Shown: positions 9,146 through 17,952 of the stretch, piece by piece | How the letters are laid out: every line of letters starts with the position of its first letter | Position numbering within the stretch: position 1 is the first letter of the stretch | NCBI GenBank assembly: GCA_045540015.1 | Contig: JAZQGP010000052.1 | Location: forward strand, 137,504-201,503 | Length of the DNA stretch: 64,000 nucleotides | Reading direction: 5' to 3' | Origin: UMGS1387 sp045540015 | GTDB taxonomy: Bacteria > Bacillota > Clostridia > Oscillospirales > CAG-382 | The notes under the pieces: generated by a model | The model's database searches: none | What the model was told of the DNA's origin: nothing | What the model saw: the letters and a program-made list of their open reading frames with translations, nothing else | Position numbers and translations under genes: made by a program

Positions 9146-10189
9146 TTAAATGCAACTGTGTTTCTTCACAAACTTAATAACCTTCAACCAATCTTCACGG
9201 CTAAAGTAATGGAGACCCGCCCTCAAATGATATCCTACACAACCCTCATGATACATATCATTCACCTGTGGTAGTCTATCCTCACACACAAAACCTTTTT
9301 TTCTGTATTTTTCATATACTCCGCTTACTGCATAGCAAGTTAACATTTCAGAATCAGGATCTGCCCATTTATCCTCATCAGCACTTGCTATGTATACATA
9401 TCTCGGAGCAATTGAAGCTACTAAATAATGCTGGTCAAAAGGCATATTATATTCATTGTTTACATATTTTTTGTAATTCTCACAGAACCAATACGGAAAT
9501 TTTTTGCAGATATCTTCAATTCTTTCCCCTTGTTTGCCTCTGGAGATTGCCGCACCACTACAACCCGAATTATTAGAATAGGCATACTTAAAGCGTTCAT
9601 CCGTTGCTGCTGTTAAAAGTGCAGTTTTCCCAAGACGGGAATGCCCACACACAATGCTGCAATCAAAATCAAGGCAATCCAAAGTTTGTGCGTAATCCAT
9701 GGCTCGTTGGGCAGCCCACGCCCACATAGCAATTTTTCCGGGATCGCTTGCGCCTCTTTTTCCGTTTTCATAAAGTTCTCCTGCAAGACCGTTTGTAAAA
9801 TCGTTGTCATCATTGGTAACGTCATTATAGCAGAATGAAAGCACCGCAAAACCATTATCAACAATTTCTTCAACAGGAATATATCGGTCGGGAACACTGT
9901 CGCGAAAGTTTATGCATATAAAAAACGGATGCTTTCCTTCCTTCTTTGGAATAGTGACATAAATGGGGAATGTGAACTCTTTTTTTGAAAACTGTGAAGT
10001 TATTTCGACCTTTCTCGAAATTGCTTTTCCTGCACAGAAATTGTGAATGTAGTTTTCTATCGACTTATAAGATATGCTTTCAGGTTTGGGTGGCATATAT
10101 CCATATTCCTCTTTCAACAAAATATCAAGCATCTCATCCCTTGACATAAAAGGAGGAAGATTTTTTTCTTTCAACATATTTTCAAGCAT
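9146..10189 (-). CDS. Alpha/beta hydrolase, CE15 glucuronoyl esterase-like
   Basis: A 347-aa serine hydrolase. The nucleophile motif GHSRLGK places Ser184, and the catalytic His is in HLRAGLHYFS (His327). The stretch NSGCSGAAISRGKQGE (about 207-222) and the following PYWFCENY are highly characteristic of carbohydrate esterase family 15, which cleaves ester bonds between lignin alcohols or methyl groups and 4-O-methylglucuronic acid on xylan. No signal peptide is visible, so it appears intracellular; it may deesterify imported oligosaccharides. Neighbouring deacetylase and glycosidase genes support a hemicellulose or pectin role. Acetyl-xylan esterase is the main alternative. Confidence 0.8.
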   Translation of the reverse strand: MLENMLKEKNLPPFMSRDEMLDILLKEEYGYMPPKPESISYKSIENYIHNFCAGKAISRKVEITSQFSKKEFTFPIYVTIPKKEGKHPFFICINFRDSVPDRYIPVEEIVDNGFAVLSFCYNDVTNDDNDFTNGLAGELYENGKRGASDPGKIAMWAWAAQRAMDYAQTLDCLDFDCSIVCGHSRLGKTALLTAATDERFKYAYSNNSGCSGAAISRGKQGERIEDICKKFPYWFCENYKKYVNNEYNMPFDQHYLVASIAPRYVYIASADEDKWADPDSEMLTCYAVSGVYEKYRKKGFVCEDRLPQVNDMYHEGCVGYHLRAGLHYFSREDWLKVIKFVKKHSCI

Positions 10190-10259
10190 TTAATTTTACC
10201 TCATAAAATTATATATTTTATACCTGCAGGATTCCGGCTATCTTTCGACAAATTTCGCC

Positions 10260-10365
10260 ACTCATATAAAGGCTGTATAATCCGGATGACAGTATTTTAG
10301 GCGATATAGTCACTTCATTCGTGCGATATAGCTTCATCTCATTCTGTTGCAATATGATATGAGGT
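10260..10365. other. Intergenic stretch with degenerate GATAT-spaced repeats
   Basis: Between the esterase and deacetylase genes the sequence has spaced near-repeats (GGCGATATAG, GTGCGATATAG, AATATGATATGAGG) separated by short imperfect hairpins. It resembles decayed palindromic intergenic repeats. No gene, promoter or clear terminator is recognisable. Confidence 0.25.
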
Positions 10366-11217
10366 TTAGATGCAGATGGTTTCACCTGACTTTACGCTGT
10401 ATAACGTACCATCAACATCCAGCCATATTGTAAATAGTGTTGGGTTGTAGATTCTATGACCGTCCGCACTATATCTTAAATTTTTATACGCCTGTACATA
10501 ATCGTAGATTTCTATGTTTGTAGCATACCATATCTCATCATTGTGTGCAAGCTTTTTGCAGATTTCTTCTATATGCTCCCAATTATCATTACGGTCGAAC
10601 TCATAGCTGTGTCCCCATATATACATAAGGCGCGGAACCCTTCTTGCATGCCATGCTTTTGTAGAAATATCAAGCTTCAAAAATTCGTCAACAAACTCCA
10701 TAATTTTAGGATTGTTATGGTGCGCAGTAGGCATCCATGCATGGAAATCTGCAGGTAACATAAAAGAATTATTGTCTCCGCCCAATGTTCGTGAATATGC
10801 AATATCCAGCTCAACAAGATACTGTTTTATCATCTCATAAGTACCGAAATTCCCCATCTGTGTTATTCCGCTATCAGGATAAGCCATTCCACGGATAATA
10901 GCATCGCACTTTTCTTCAAGTTCAAGTCTGCAGTCCAGCACATCTCTTATGCCTTCAATAGGTCTTAAATTTCCGTTTGCTCTGTGATTTGCTCCATGCA
11001 CAGCAATTTCGTGTCCTTTGGATAGAAAAATTTCTTTTATCTGTTCCTTTGTGAAGTTAACGTTTCTCACTATTTCACAGTTGAAGTTGAAAGTTCCCTT
11101 CATTCCGTATTTGTCAAACAGTGCCGCAAGCCGTTTGTCCTGAGGGACTCCGTCATCATAACTGAATGTAAGTGCCTTTGCTTTTCCTTCCGGATATCTC
11201 ATAAAAACTGTTTTCAT
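10366..11217 (-). CDS. Polysaccharide deacetylase-family protein (NodB/CE4-like)
   Basis: A 283-aa protein with NodB-fold motifs: TFSYDDG (Asp21, Asp22) for motif 1 and VHGANH (His74, His78) for motif 2, giving the Asp-His-His metal site. Other parts are KGTFNFN and a late WGHSYEFD segment. The family hydrolyses N- or O-acetyl groups from chitooligosaccharides, peptidoglycan or xylan. There is no signal peptide or membrane anchor, so an intracellular oligosaccharide substrate is more likely than the cell wall. It is in the same orientation as the CE15-like esterase (176-base gap). Confidence 0.85.
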   Translation of the reverse strand: MKTVFMRYPEGKAKALTFSYDDGVPQDKRLAALFDKYGMKGTFNFNCEIVRNVNFTKEQIKEIFLSKGHEIAVHGANHRANGNLRPIEGIRDVLDCRLELEEKCDAIIRGMAYPDSGITQMGNFGTYEMIKQYLVELDIAYSRTLGGDNNSFMLPADFHAWMPTAHHNNPKIMEFVDEFLKLDISTKAWHARRVPRLMYIWGHSYEFDRNDNWEHIEEICKKLAHNDEIWYATNIEIYDYVQAYKNLRYSADGHRIYNPTLFTIWLDVDGTLYSVKSGETICI

Positions 11218-11293
11218 AAAACCATCTCCATTATTTTTTTAAAATCCCCTTTTATACGACACATAAAGTTTAGATACCAATTCTACTGGGCGT

Positions 11294-11412
11294 AAAAATG
11301 TTTGCTTGCAAAGACATTTTTCAACACCGTCAATTGACACGGTGCTCGAAAGAGCACAAAAGAGCCACTGCTCTTAAGAATTTTATGCAATAAAATTCTG
11401 TACGTGTCAATT
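11294..11412. repeat. Cloverleaf-like structured intergenic element
   Basis: A chain of perfect hairpins: AAAAATGT/ACATTTTT (11294-11321); CACCGT/ACGGTG (11325-11344); GTGCTC-GAAA-GAGCAC (11342-11357); AAGAGC-CACT-GCTCTT (11360-11375); a 10-bp stem AGAATTTTAT/ATAAAATTCT (11377-11399). In addition AATTGACAC (11332-11340) is exactly complementary to GTGTCAATT (11404-11412), closing a three-armed multiloop. The second hairpin excludes both the third and the outer stem. No gene fits here; this is most of the 299-base gap before mscS. Confidence 0.55.
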
Positions 11413-11516
11413 ATAGCACAGAATAAGATGTTTGTCGATAGTTTTTTATTATCTATATATTTTTTAATAAATACATGATAAAATTTATACATCTTTATAA
11501 CGAAAGGAAACTTACA

Positions 11517-12320
11517 ATGATTATCACATTAGCAACAGTTATATCATTCTTGCTGACAATTTTGAAAGCAGCTGTTATCGCAGGAATCGGAATTCTTCTT
11601 GCACACATTGCAAGCTCAATTACCACCAAAGCCGCAACAAAAGCGCACGGAGATATTTCTCTCGTGAGGTTTTTGAACAAGGCTGTGAAAATTACAATTT
11701 ACATACTCACATTCATTGCAGCGCTTACAGTTCTTGGAATTCCTACAACAGGACTTATCGCAGCAATGAGCGCAGCCGCCGTTGCTATATCTCTTGCACT
11801 CAAGGATAGCCTTTCAAACATCTCCGGAGGTATTTTCCTTCTTGTTACGCGTCCGTTTGTAACAAACGATGTTATTGAAGTAAGCGGTTATTGCGGAACT
11901 GTTAAGGAAATTCAACTGATACATACAGTTATTCTCACTTTTGATAACAGAGAAGTTATCATCCCTAACGGAGTAATGGTGAATTCCACCGTAATCAATA
12001 TGTCTAATGAAGACCGCAGACGCGTAGATATTGTGTTCTCAATCGGTTACAACGACAACGCTTCTCTTGCAAGAGAGCTAATACTTAAAACTGCCCAAAA
12101 GCATGAGCTGGTAATAAGCGATCCCGAACCGTTCGCAAGAGTTAGCGCACATTCTTCAAGCAGTATTGACATCACAATGCGTGTATGGACGCTTGCAGGC
12201 GATTACTGGACAGTATACTTTGACCTATTAGAGCAGGTTCGTGAAGAATTCAATAGAAACGGTATTACTATTCCCTTTAATCAGCTTGATGTTCACATTG
12301 ATGGAAAAGTAGAAAAATAA
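11517..12320 (+). CDS. mscS: Small-conductance mechanosensitive channel (MscS family)
   Basis: A 267-aa membrane protein with three N-terminal transmembrane segments (about 5-30, 50-72, 78-100). The pore helix carries the Gly/Ala-rich packing pattern (AAMSAAAVAISLALKDSLSNISGG), followed by the beta domain (PFVTNDVIEVSGYCGTV, IIPNGVMVNSTVINMS) and the C-terminal alpha/beta domain. It opens on membrane tension to release solutes after osmotic downshock. The start is set at 11517, which has AAAGGAAA seven bases upstream; an in-frame ATG at 11475 lacks a ribosome site. Single gene, followed 44 bases later by gltA. Confidence 0.93.
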   Translation: MIITLATVISFLLTILKAAVIAGIGILLAHIASSITTKAATKAHGDISLVRFLNKAVKITIYILTFIAALTVLGIPTTGLIAAMSAAAVAISLALKDSLSNISGGIFLLVTRPFVTNDVIEVSGYCGTVKEIQLIHTVILTFDNREVIIPNGVMVNSTVINMSNEDRRRVDIVFSIGYNDNASLARELILKTAQKHELVISDPEPFARVSAHSSSSIDITMRVWTLAGDYWTVYFDLLEQVREEFNRNGITIPFNQLDVHIDGKVEK

Positions 12321-12364
12321 TCCTACAACTAACATTTCTCATATAAACTGAAAAGAGGTTTACA

Positions 12365-13723
12365 ATGAATTATTCTGAAATAACTCCTTATATTAGACAG
12401 CTTGCAAATCTTACAGATAGTAACAATCATATTGAACCGCAAATGTACACGGATTTCGATGTGAAAAGAGGTCTACGCGACATTAACGGAAACGGAGTTG
12501 TTGCCGGTCTTACCGAAGTGTCCCGTATAAAAGCCAAAACTAAGGACGATAACGGAAATGATGTTCCTTGCAACGGAGAGCTTTTCTACAGAGGAATAAA
12601 TGTCAGAGAATTAGTAACTGGCTTTATTCAGGATAACCGTTCAGGATTTGAAGAAACTGTATATTTGCTTCTGTTTTCGAAATTACCAAACAAAAAGGAA
12701 TTAGATGATTTTAATGAACAGTTGTCTTTATATCGTTCGCTTCCTCAGTCTTTTGTCAGAGACATGATATTGAAAGCACCCGGCAAAGATATGATGAACA
12801 TATTGTCAAGAAGTGTTCTTGCCCTATATGCCTATGATGAAAATCCTGATGATATATCAACCGCAAACGTTTTAAGACAATGTCTTCTTTTGATATCACA
12901 ATTTCCTCTTCTTGCAGTATATAGCTACCATTCTTTCCAACATTATCACAATAGAAACAGTCTTTTTATTCATTTTCCCAAAAAAGAACTAACTACCGCC
13001 GAAAACCTTTTATATATACTGAGAGAAAACGGAGAATTTACCCCGCTTGAAGCAAGACTTCTTGACCTCGCTCTTGTTCTTCATGCAGAACACGGAGGTG
13101 GAAACAATTCAACTTTTACCACCCATGTTGTTACTTCTTCGGGAACTGACACATATTCTGCCATAGCTGCAGCTTTAGGTTCTCTTAAAGGACCTCGTCA
13201 CGGCGGTGCAAACATCAAAGTAATGCAAATGTTTGATAATATGAAAGAGTGCATAAACACGAAAAACACTGAAGCCGTCAAAGATTACCTTAACAAACTG
13301 CTGAACAAGGAAGCTTTTGATAAATCTGGACTTATCTATGGTATGGGACACGCAGTTTACTCTCTATCTGATCCCAGAGCTGATATTCTCAAAACTTTCG
13401 CCAAAAAACTTTCTCAAGAAAAAGGAATGGAGGAAGAATTCACTCTGTATGAAACAGTAGAACAACTGGCACCAGAGATTATTGCTGAAAAGAGAAAGAT
13501 GTACAAAGGTGTTAGTGCCAATGTTGACTTTTATTCTGGAATCGTTTATAAAATGTTAGGTCTACCATATGAGTTATTTACCCCGATTTTTGCAGTATCA
13601 AGAATAGCAGGATGGAGTGCTCACAGAATTGAAGAAATTCAGAACGCCGGAAAAATTATTAGACCTGCATACATAAGCGTTAAGCCTGAAACAGCCTATA
13701 TTTCAATAGACAAAAGATTATAA
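12365..13723 (+). CDS. gltA: Citrate synthase
   Basis: A 452-aa citrate synthase, condensing oxaloacetate and acetyl-CoA. Recognised by HAEHGGGNNSTF (His240, His243), GPRHGGAN (His279), GMGHAVY (His329) and the catalytic Asp in VDFYSG near residue 390. It has the longer N-terminal region found in clostridial homologues. AAGAGG precedes the ATG. No aconitase or isocitrate dehydrogenase gene is adjacent, so it stands alone here; in an anaerobe it probably feeds glutamate synthesis. It ends at a strong terminator. Confidence 0.95.
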   Translation: MNYSEITPYIRQLANLTDSNNHIEPQMYTDFDVKRGLRDINGNGVVAGLTEVSRIKAKTKDDNGNDVPCNGELFYRGINVRELVTGFIQDNRSGFEETVYLLLFSKLPNKKELDDFNEQLSLYRSLPQSFVRDMILKAPGKDMMNILSRSVLALYAYDENPDDISTANVLRQCLLLISQFPLLAVYSYHSFQHYHNRNSLFIHFPKKELTTAENLLYILRENGEFTPLEARLLDLALVLHAEHGGGNNSTFTTHVVTSSGTDTYSAIAAALGSLKGPRHGGANIKVMQMFDNMKECINTKNTEAVKDYLNKLLNKEAFDKSGLIYGMGHAVYSLSDPRADILKTFAKKLSQEKGMEEEFTLYETVEQLAPEIIAEKRKMYKGVSANVDFYSGIVYKMLGLPYELFTPIFAVSRIAGWSAHRIEEIQNAGKIIRPAYISVKPETAYISIDKRL

Positions 13724-13728
13724 AATTT

Positions 13729-13760
13729 TGACGGGCAGTTATTACTGTCCGTCATTTTTA
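13729..13760. terminator. Intrinsic terminator between gltA and the V-ATPase operon
   Basis: An 11-bp stem (TGACGGGCAGT with ACTGTCCGTCA, one G-T pair), loop TATT, then TTTTTA on the + strand. The - strand side is followed by AAAATTTT, so it may also stop the convergent V-ATPase transcript. Confidence 0.85.
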
Positions 13761-13762
13761 GT

Positions 13763-14440
13763 TTATGCAATTATTCCTTCATCAAGCCTTTTTTGCGCTT
13801 CAATCTGCTCCTTCAGCATCATGTCCTTGACCTTCATAAGTCTCGTTCTTGTGCCGCGCTCATTTTCCTCAAGCTTCATTGTGATATACTTTATTGTATC
13901 TCTATACTGCGGAATGAGTACATGCTCAAGAGCATTAACTCTACGACGTGTTTTTTCAATCTCAGAAGACATAAGCTGACAGGATTTTTCAACCTCTGCA
14001 AGCTTTACCATCTTTTCAAGAACACCGCCAAGCGCTTCAACCGCCCTATCAAGCTCACAAGAAGTTGTCGCAAAGCCGTATGAATAAACGTCATTTTTAT
14101 CCGCTGTTTTCATAGTTGTAGAAAATTCGGGAATTCTGACGCTCATTACATTTCTCTCTCCAACCTCAAGAAGCATTTCCTGCTTTGGAAGCATTAAAGC
14201 GACATCAAGAGACTTTCCCGACATAACAGAGCGAGCAACCGCAATATGCTTATTAGACTCTCCGATCGCTTGCTCAACCTCACGTCGGAGCGCTTTATTT
14301 TCACGTACAAGCTCAAGAAAACGACGCATGAGCTCATCACGCTTATCTTTAAGCAGCTTGTGACCGCGCTGTGCAGTTACAAGCTTTCTTTTGAGATTGG
14401 TAAGCTCCATTCTTGTCGGATTTACATTCATTACAGCCAT
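13763..14440 (-). CDS. ntpD: V-type ATP synthase subunit D
   Basis: A 225-aa central-shaft subunit, almost wholly coiled coil. The start MAVMNVNPTRMELTNLKRKL and the later RVNALEHVLIP are family signatures. It links the A3B3 head to the membrane rotor and turns during catalysis. It is the last gene of the nine-gene operon, 34 bases after subunit B, with a GGTGGTG ribosome site before the ATG. Confidence 0.96.
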   Translation of the reverse strand: MAVMNVNPTRMELTNLKRKLVTAQRGHKLLKDKRDELMRRFLELVRENKALRREVEQAIGESNKHIAVARSVMSGKSLDVALMLPKQEMLLEVGERNVMSVRIPEFSTTMKTADKNDVYSYGFATTSCELDRAVEALGGVLEKMVKLAEVEKSCQLMSSEIEKTRRRVNALEHVLIPQYRDTIKYITMKLEENERGTRTRLMKVKDMMLKEQIEAQKRLDEGIIA

Positions 14441-14474
14441 TTTATCACCACCGTGTGATTATTTACGACTTGCA

Positions 14475-15848
14475 TCACTTCTTATCGTAGTACTTATCAA
14501 GGAATTTATCGCTGATACGTTTGAGTTCACTTCTTGGAAGTATTCTCAGAAGCTCCCAACCGATATCAAGTGTTTCCTCAATACTTCTGTCAGCATTATA
14601 TCCTTGAGATACATACTTGTTTTCAAATTCATCGGCAAATTTAGCGTAAAGCTTATCTATTTCTGTAAGTGCCGATTCTCCCAGAATAACCATAAGCTCT
14701 TTTGCATCTTTTCCGCGTGCATATGCCGAGAAAAGCTGGTTCATTGTATTGCTATGGTCTTCTCTTGTTTTTCCTTCACCTATACCCTTGTCCTTCAGTC
14801 TTGAAAGCGACGGAAGAACGTCTACAGGAGGTGTTACGCCCTTTCTGTAAAGGTCACGTGAAAGAATAATCTGTCCCTCTGTAATGTAACCGGTAAGGTC
14901 AGGGATAGGATGAGTTTTGTCATCCTCGGGCATTGTGAGAATCGGGATCATAGTGATACTTCCGTTTTTGCCGCGTTGTCTGCCTGCACGTTCATAAATA
15001 GTTGCAAGGTCAGTATACATATATCCGGGATATCCTCTACGGCTTGGGACTTCTTTACGTGCTGCCGAAACTTCACGCAGAGCATCTGCATAGTTTGTAA
15101 TATCCGTAAGAATTACAAGAACGTGCATATCCTTTTCAAATGCAAGATATTCAGCCGCAGTAAGCGCCATTTTAGGAGTTGCTATTCTTTCAATTGCAGG
15201 GTCGTTTGCAAGGTTTATAAAGAGAACCGTTCTGTCGATAGCTCCCGTTTCTTTAAAGCTTTCAACAAAGTAGTTTGATTCTTCAAAAGTAATACCCATT
15301 GCTGCAAAAACAACTGCAAACTGTTCATCTGTTCCTCTAACCTTTGCCTGTCTTGCAATCTGAGCTGCAAGATTTGCATGAGGAAGACCGCTGGCAGAGA
15401 AAATTGGAAGTTTTTGTCCGCGAACAAGAGTATTTAGTCCGTCTATTGCAGAAATACCCGTCTGAATAAACTCCTGCGGATAGTTGCGTGCAGCAGGGTT
15501 TATTGGCATACCGTTAACGTCCATTCGCTTATCGGGAATAATCTCGGGTCCATTGTCTATAGGTCTGCCAAGCCCGTCAAAAACTCGTCCGAGCATATCA
15601 CTTGACACACCAAGTTCCATCTGTCTTCCAAGAAATTTAACTGTACTGTTTGAAAGGTTAATACCCGTTGAGCTTTCAAAAAGCTGAACAAGGGCATTAG
15701 AGCCGTTAATTTCAAGAACTCTGCAACGTCTCTTTTCGCCGTTTTCAAGCCTTATTTCACCAAGCTCGTTATACGTTACACCTTCAACATCACGAACCAG
15801 CATAAGCGGTCCTGCTACCTCTTGTATTGTTCTGTATTCCTTTGACAT
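14475..15848 (-). CDS. ntpB: V-type ATP synthase subunit B (non-catalytic)
   Basis: A 457-aa regulatory nucleotide-binding subunit of the V1 head. It begins MSKEYRTIQEVAGPLMLV and contains PIFSASGLPHANLAAQIARQ in place of a Walker A motif, as expected for the non-catalytic subunit, plus SRRGYPGYMYTDLATIYERAG. Its ATG overlaps the subunit A stop (ATGA) and GGAGGT lies six bases upstream. Length is normal for the family. Confidence 0.97.
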   Translation of the reverse strand: MSKEYRTIQEVAGPLMLVRDVEGVTYNELGEIRLENGEKRRCRVLEINGSNALVQLFESSTGINLSNSTVKFLGRQMELGVSSDMLGRVFDGLGRPIDNGPEIIPDKRMDVNGMPINPAARNYPQEFIQTGISAIDGLNTLVRGQKLPIFSASGLPHANLAAQIARQAKVRGTDEQFAVVFAAMGITFEESNYFVESFKETGAIDRTVLFINLANDPAIERIATPKMALTAAEYLAFEKDMHVLVILTDITNYADALREVSAARKEVPSRRGYPGYMYTDLATIYERAGRQRGKNGSITMIPILTMPEDDKTHPIPDLTGYITEGQIILSRDLYRKGVTPPVDVLPSLSRLKDKGIGEGKTREDHSNTMNQLFSAYARGKDAKELMVILGESALTEIDKLYAKFADEFENKYVSQGYNADRSIEETLDIGWELLRILPRSELKRISDKFLDKYYDKK

Positions 15849-17614
15849 CAGTATACCTCCTTTACAAGAGTAGTCTTCATTTCTTCAGAAAGTGCTTTAA
15901 GAACGTTTTTATACTCGGTATTAATGTTTTCTTCTTCGACATACTTAAAGCGTCCGATTTTTTCACGTACTGCAAGTGAAGAAATCTTTTCAATGTCAGC
16001 ACCTGTTTCAAGTGCCGCAGACGCTTCATCATAGAACGCAAGAATTAGTTTCATCATAAGAAGCTGCTTATCAAGGCTTGTATACGTGTCTACCTCATGG
16101 AAAGCAAGCTGATGCAAGAAGTCCTCACGAACAGAGCGTGCAGTTTCCATCTTTAATCTATCCTTTGCAGAAAGAGCATCCATACCGACAAGCTTTACTA
16201 TTTCATCAAGCTCTGCTTCATCCTGAAGAATGCTCATCATTCTGCCACGAAGCGCCATCCAATCTTCAGACACGTTTTCCTTGAACCATTTTTCAAGAAG
16301 GTCTGTATAAAGAGAATAGCTGGTAAGCCAATTTATAGCCGGAAAATGACGCTTATATGCAAGATTTGCATCAAGCCCCCAAAACACCTTTACAATTCTG
16401 AGAGTTGCCTGTGAAACAGGTTCTGATATATCACCGCCGGGAGGAGATACTGCACCAATAGCCGAAAGTGCACCCTCTCTGCCCTCTGTTCCAAGAGATA
16501 CGACACGTCCTGCTCTTTCATAAAACTGTGCAAGACGGCTACCAAGATATGCAGGATAACCCTCTTCACCGGGCATTTCTTCAAGTCGTCCCGACATCTC
16601 ACGAAGAGCTTCTGCCCAACGTGAAGTTGAGTCTGCCATAAGTGCAACAGAGTAACCCATATCACGGAAATATTCTGCAATTGTAATACCCGTGTAAATT
16701 GATGCTTCTCGTGCAGCAACAGGCATGTCCGATGTATTTGCAATAAGCACGGTTCTTTCCATAAGGCTCTTGCCTGTATGTGGGTCGATAAGCTCGGGGA
16801 ATTCATTAAGAACGTCAGTCATTTCGTTTCCGCGTTCACCGCAGCCGATATATACAACTATATCCGCTTCTGCCCACTTTGCAAGCTGATGCTGAGTTAC
16901 GGTTTTTCCGCTTCCGAAAGGACCGGGAATTGCAGCAACTCCGCCCTTTGCAATCGGGAACATTGTGTCAACAACACGCTGACCTGTTATAAGAGGCTTA
17001 TCTGGAGAGAGCTTTTTAGCATAAGGTCTACCCTTTCTTACAGGCCACTTCTGCATAAGAGTCATTTCATAAATGCCCTTTTCAGTCTTTATTTTACATA
17101 TAACATCTGTTACGTGAAAGGTTCCCTTATCAATACTTTCAACCGTTCCTTGAACACCGAAAGGAACCATTATTTTATGAAGAACAACATCAGTTTCCTG
17201 TACTGTACCGACAATATCACCGCCGATAACCGCATCACCAACATTTACCGTAGGCAAAAACTCCCATTCAAGCTCACGTTTCAATGAAGCAACCTCAACG
17301 CCTCTTGAAAGGTTATTACCCGACACCTTCATAATGTCGTCAAGAGGTCTCTGAATACCGTCAAAGATACTTCCTATGAGACCGGGACCGAGTTCAACAC
17401 TCATAGGCTCGCCCGTAGATTCTACAGGCTCACCCGTTCCGAGTCCGCTTGTTTCTTCATATACCTGCACCGACGCTTTATCGCCGTGCATTTCTATTAT
17501 TTCTCCTATCAGTCGCTTGTCGCTGACGCGTACAACGTCAAACATATTGGCATCTCTCATGCCCTCTGCAACAACAAGCGGTCCCGATACCTTGAGTATT
17601 TTTCCTGTTGCCAT
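15848..17614 (-). CDS. ntpA: V-type ATP synthase subunit A (catalytic)
   Basis: A 588-aa catalytic subunit with Walker A motif GPFGSGKTVTQ, the non-homologous insertion typical of V/A-type enzymes, and SSRWAEALREMS-type catalytic features (here TSRWAEALREMSGRLEEMPG). It hydrolyses or makes ATP at the A/B interface. The start is placed at the ATG at 17614, preceded by GAGAGGTG; an upstream in-frame TTG at 17629 would contain that ribosome site. It lies 26 bases after subunit F and overlaps subunit B. Confidence 0.97.
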   Translation of the reverse strand: MATGKILKVSGPLVVAEGMRDANMFDVVRVSDKRLIGEIIEMHGDKASVQVYEETSGLGTGEPVESTGEPMSVELGPGLIGSIFDGIQRPLDDIMKVSGNNLSRGVEVASLKRELEWEFLPTVNVGDAVIGGDIVGTVQETDVVLHKIMVPFGVQGTVESIDKGTFHVTDVICKIKTEKGIYEMTLMQKWPVRKGRPYAKKLSPDKPLITGQRVVDTMFPIAKGGVAAIPGPFGSGKTVTQHQLAKWAEADIVVYIGCGERGNEMTDVLNEFPELIDPHTGKSLMERTVLIANTSDMPVAAREASIYTGITIAEYFRDMGYSVALMADSTSRWAEALREMSGRLEEMPGEEGYPAYLGSRLAQFYERAGRVVSLGTEGREGALSAIGAVSPPGGDISEPVSQATLRIVKVFWGLDANLAYKRHFPAINWLTSYSLYTDLLEKWFKENVSEDWMALRGRMMSILQDEAELDEIVKLVGMDALSAKDRLKMETARSVREDFLHQLAFHEVDTYTSLDKQLLMMKLILAFYDEASAALETGADIEKISSLAVREKIGRFKYVEEENINTEYKNVLKALSEEMKTTLVKEVY

Positions 17615-17640
17615 TTCTACACCTCTCAAATTTGTGTAAA

Positions 17641-17952
17641 TTAAGAAATTATATCAGAGCCGACTGCTCTTTCTACAGACACACTGACATTCTTCATTCC
17701 GACACCCGTATTTCCCGTTATACCCGGAATCGGGATTATAGCAGGAAGTGTCATATCCCTGTAATGCTCAACATCCTCCGGAATAAGCTCAAAAAGCTTT
17801 TCGGTGATATAAACAACACCGTATCCGTTTTTTGCAAGCTCACGCAGAGCTTTTGATGCACTTTGTGCATCGTCACACGGACAGAGCGTAAGACCAAGGG
17901 AAGCAAAGCCATATATGCTGTCTCTGTCGCCTATGACTGCCATTTTATACAT
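17641..17952 (-). CDS. ntpG: V-type ATP synthase subunit F
   Basis: A small rotor-shaft subunit of about 103 aa (called NtpG in Enterococcus hirae). It starts MYKMAVIGDRDSIYGFASLG, the family signature, and has a C-terminal PGITGNTGVGM region. It binds subunit D. The first codon is uncertain: ATG at 17952 is preferred over GTG at 17961 and ATG at 17943. It overlaps the end of subunit C. Confidence 0.93.
   Translation of the reverse strand: MYKMAVIGDRDSIYGFASLGLTLCPCDDAQSASKALRELAKNGYGVVYITEKLFELIPEDVEHYRDMTLPAIIPIPGITGNTGVGMKNVSVSVERAVGSDIIS

Noticed and set aside
11283..11492. 69-codon open frame before mscS
   Set aside because: Covers the hairpin element; composition is not protein-like and there is no ribosome site.
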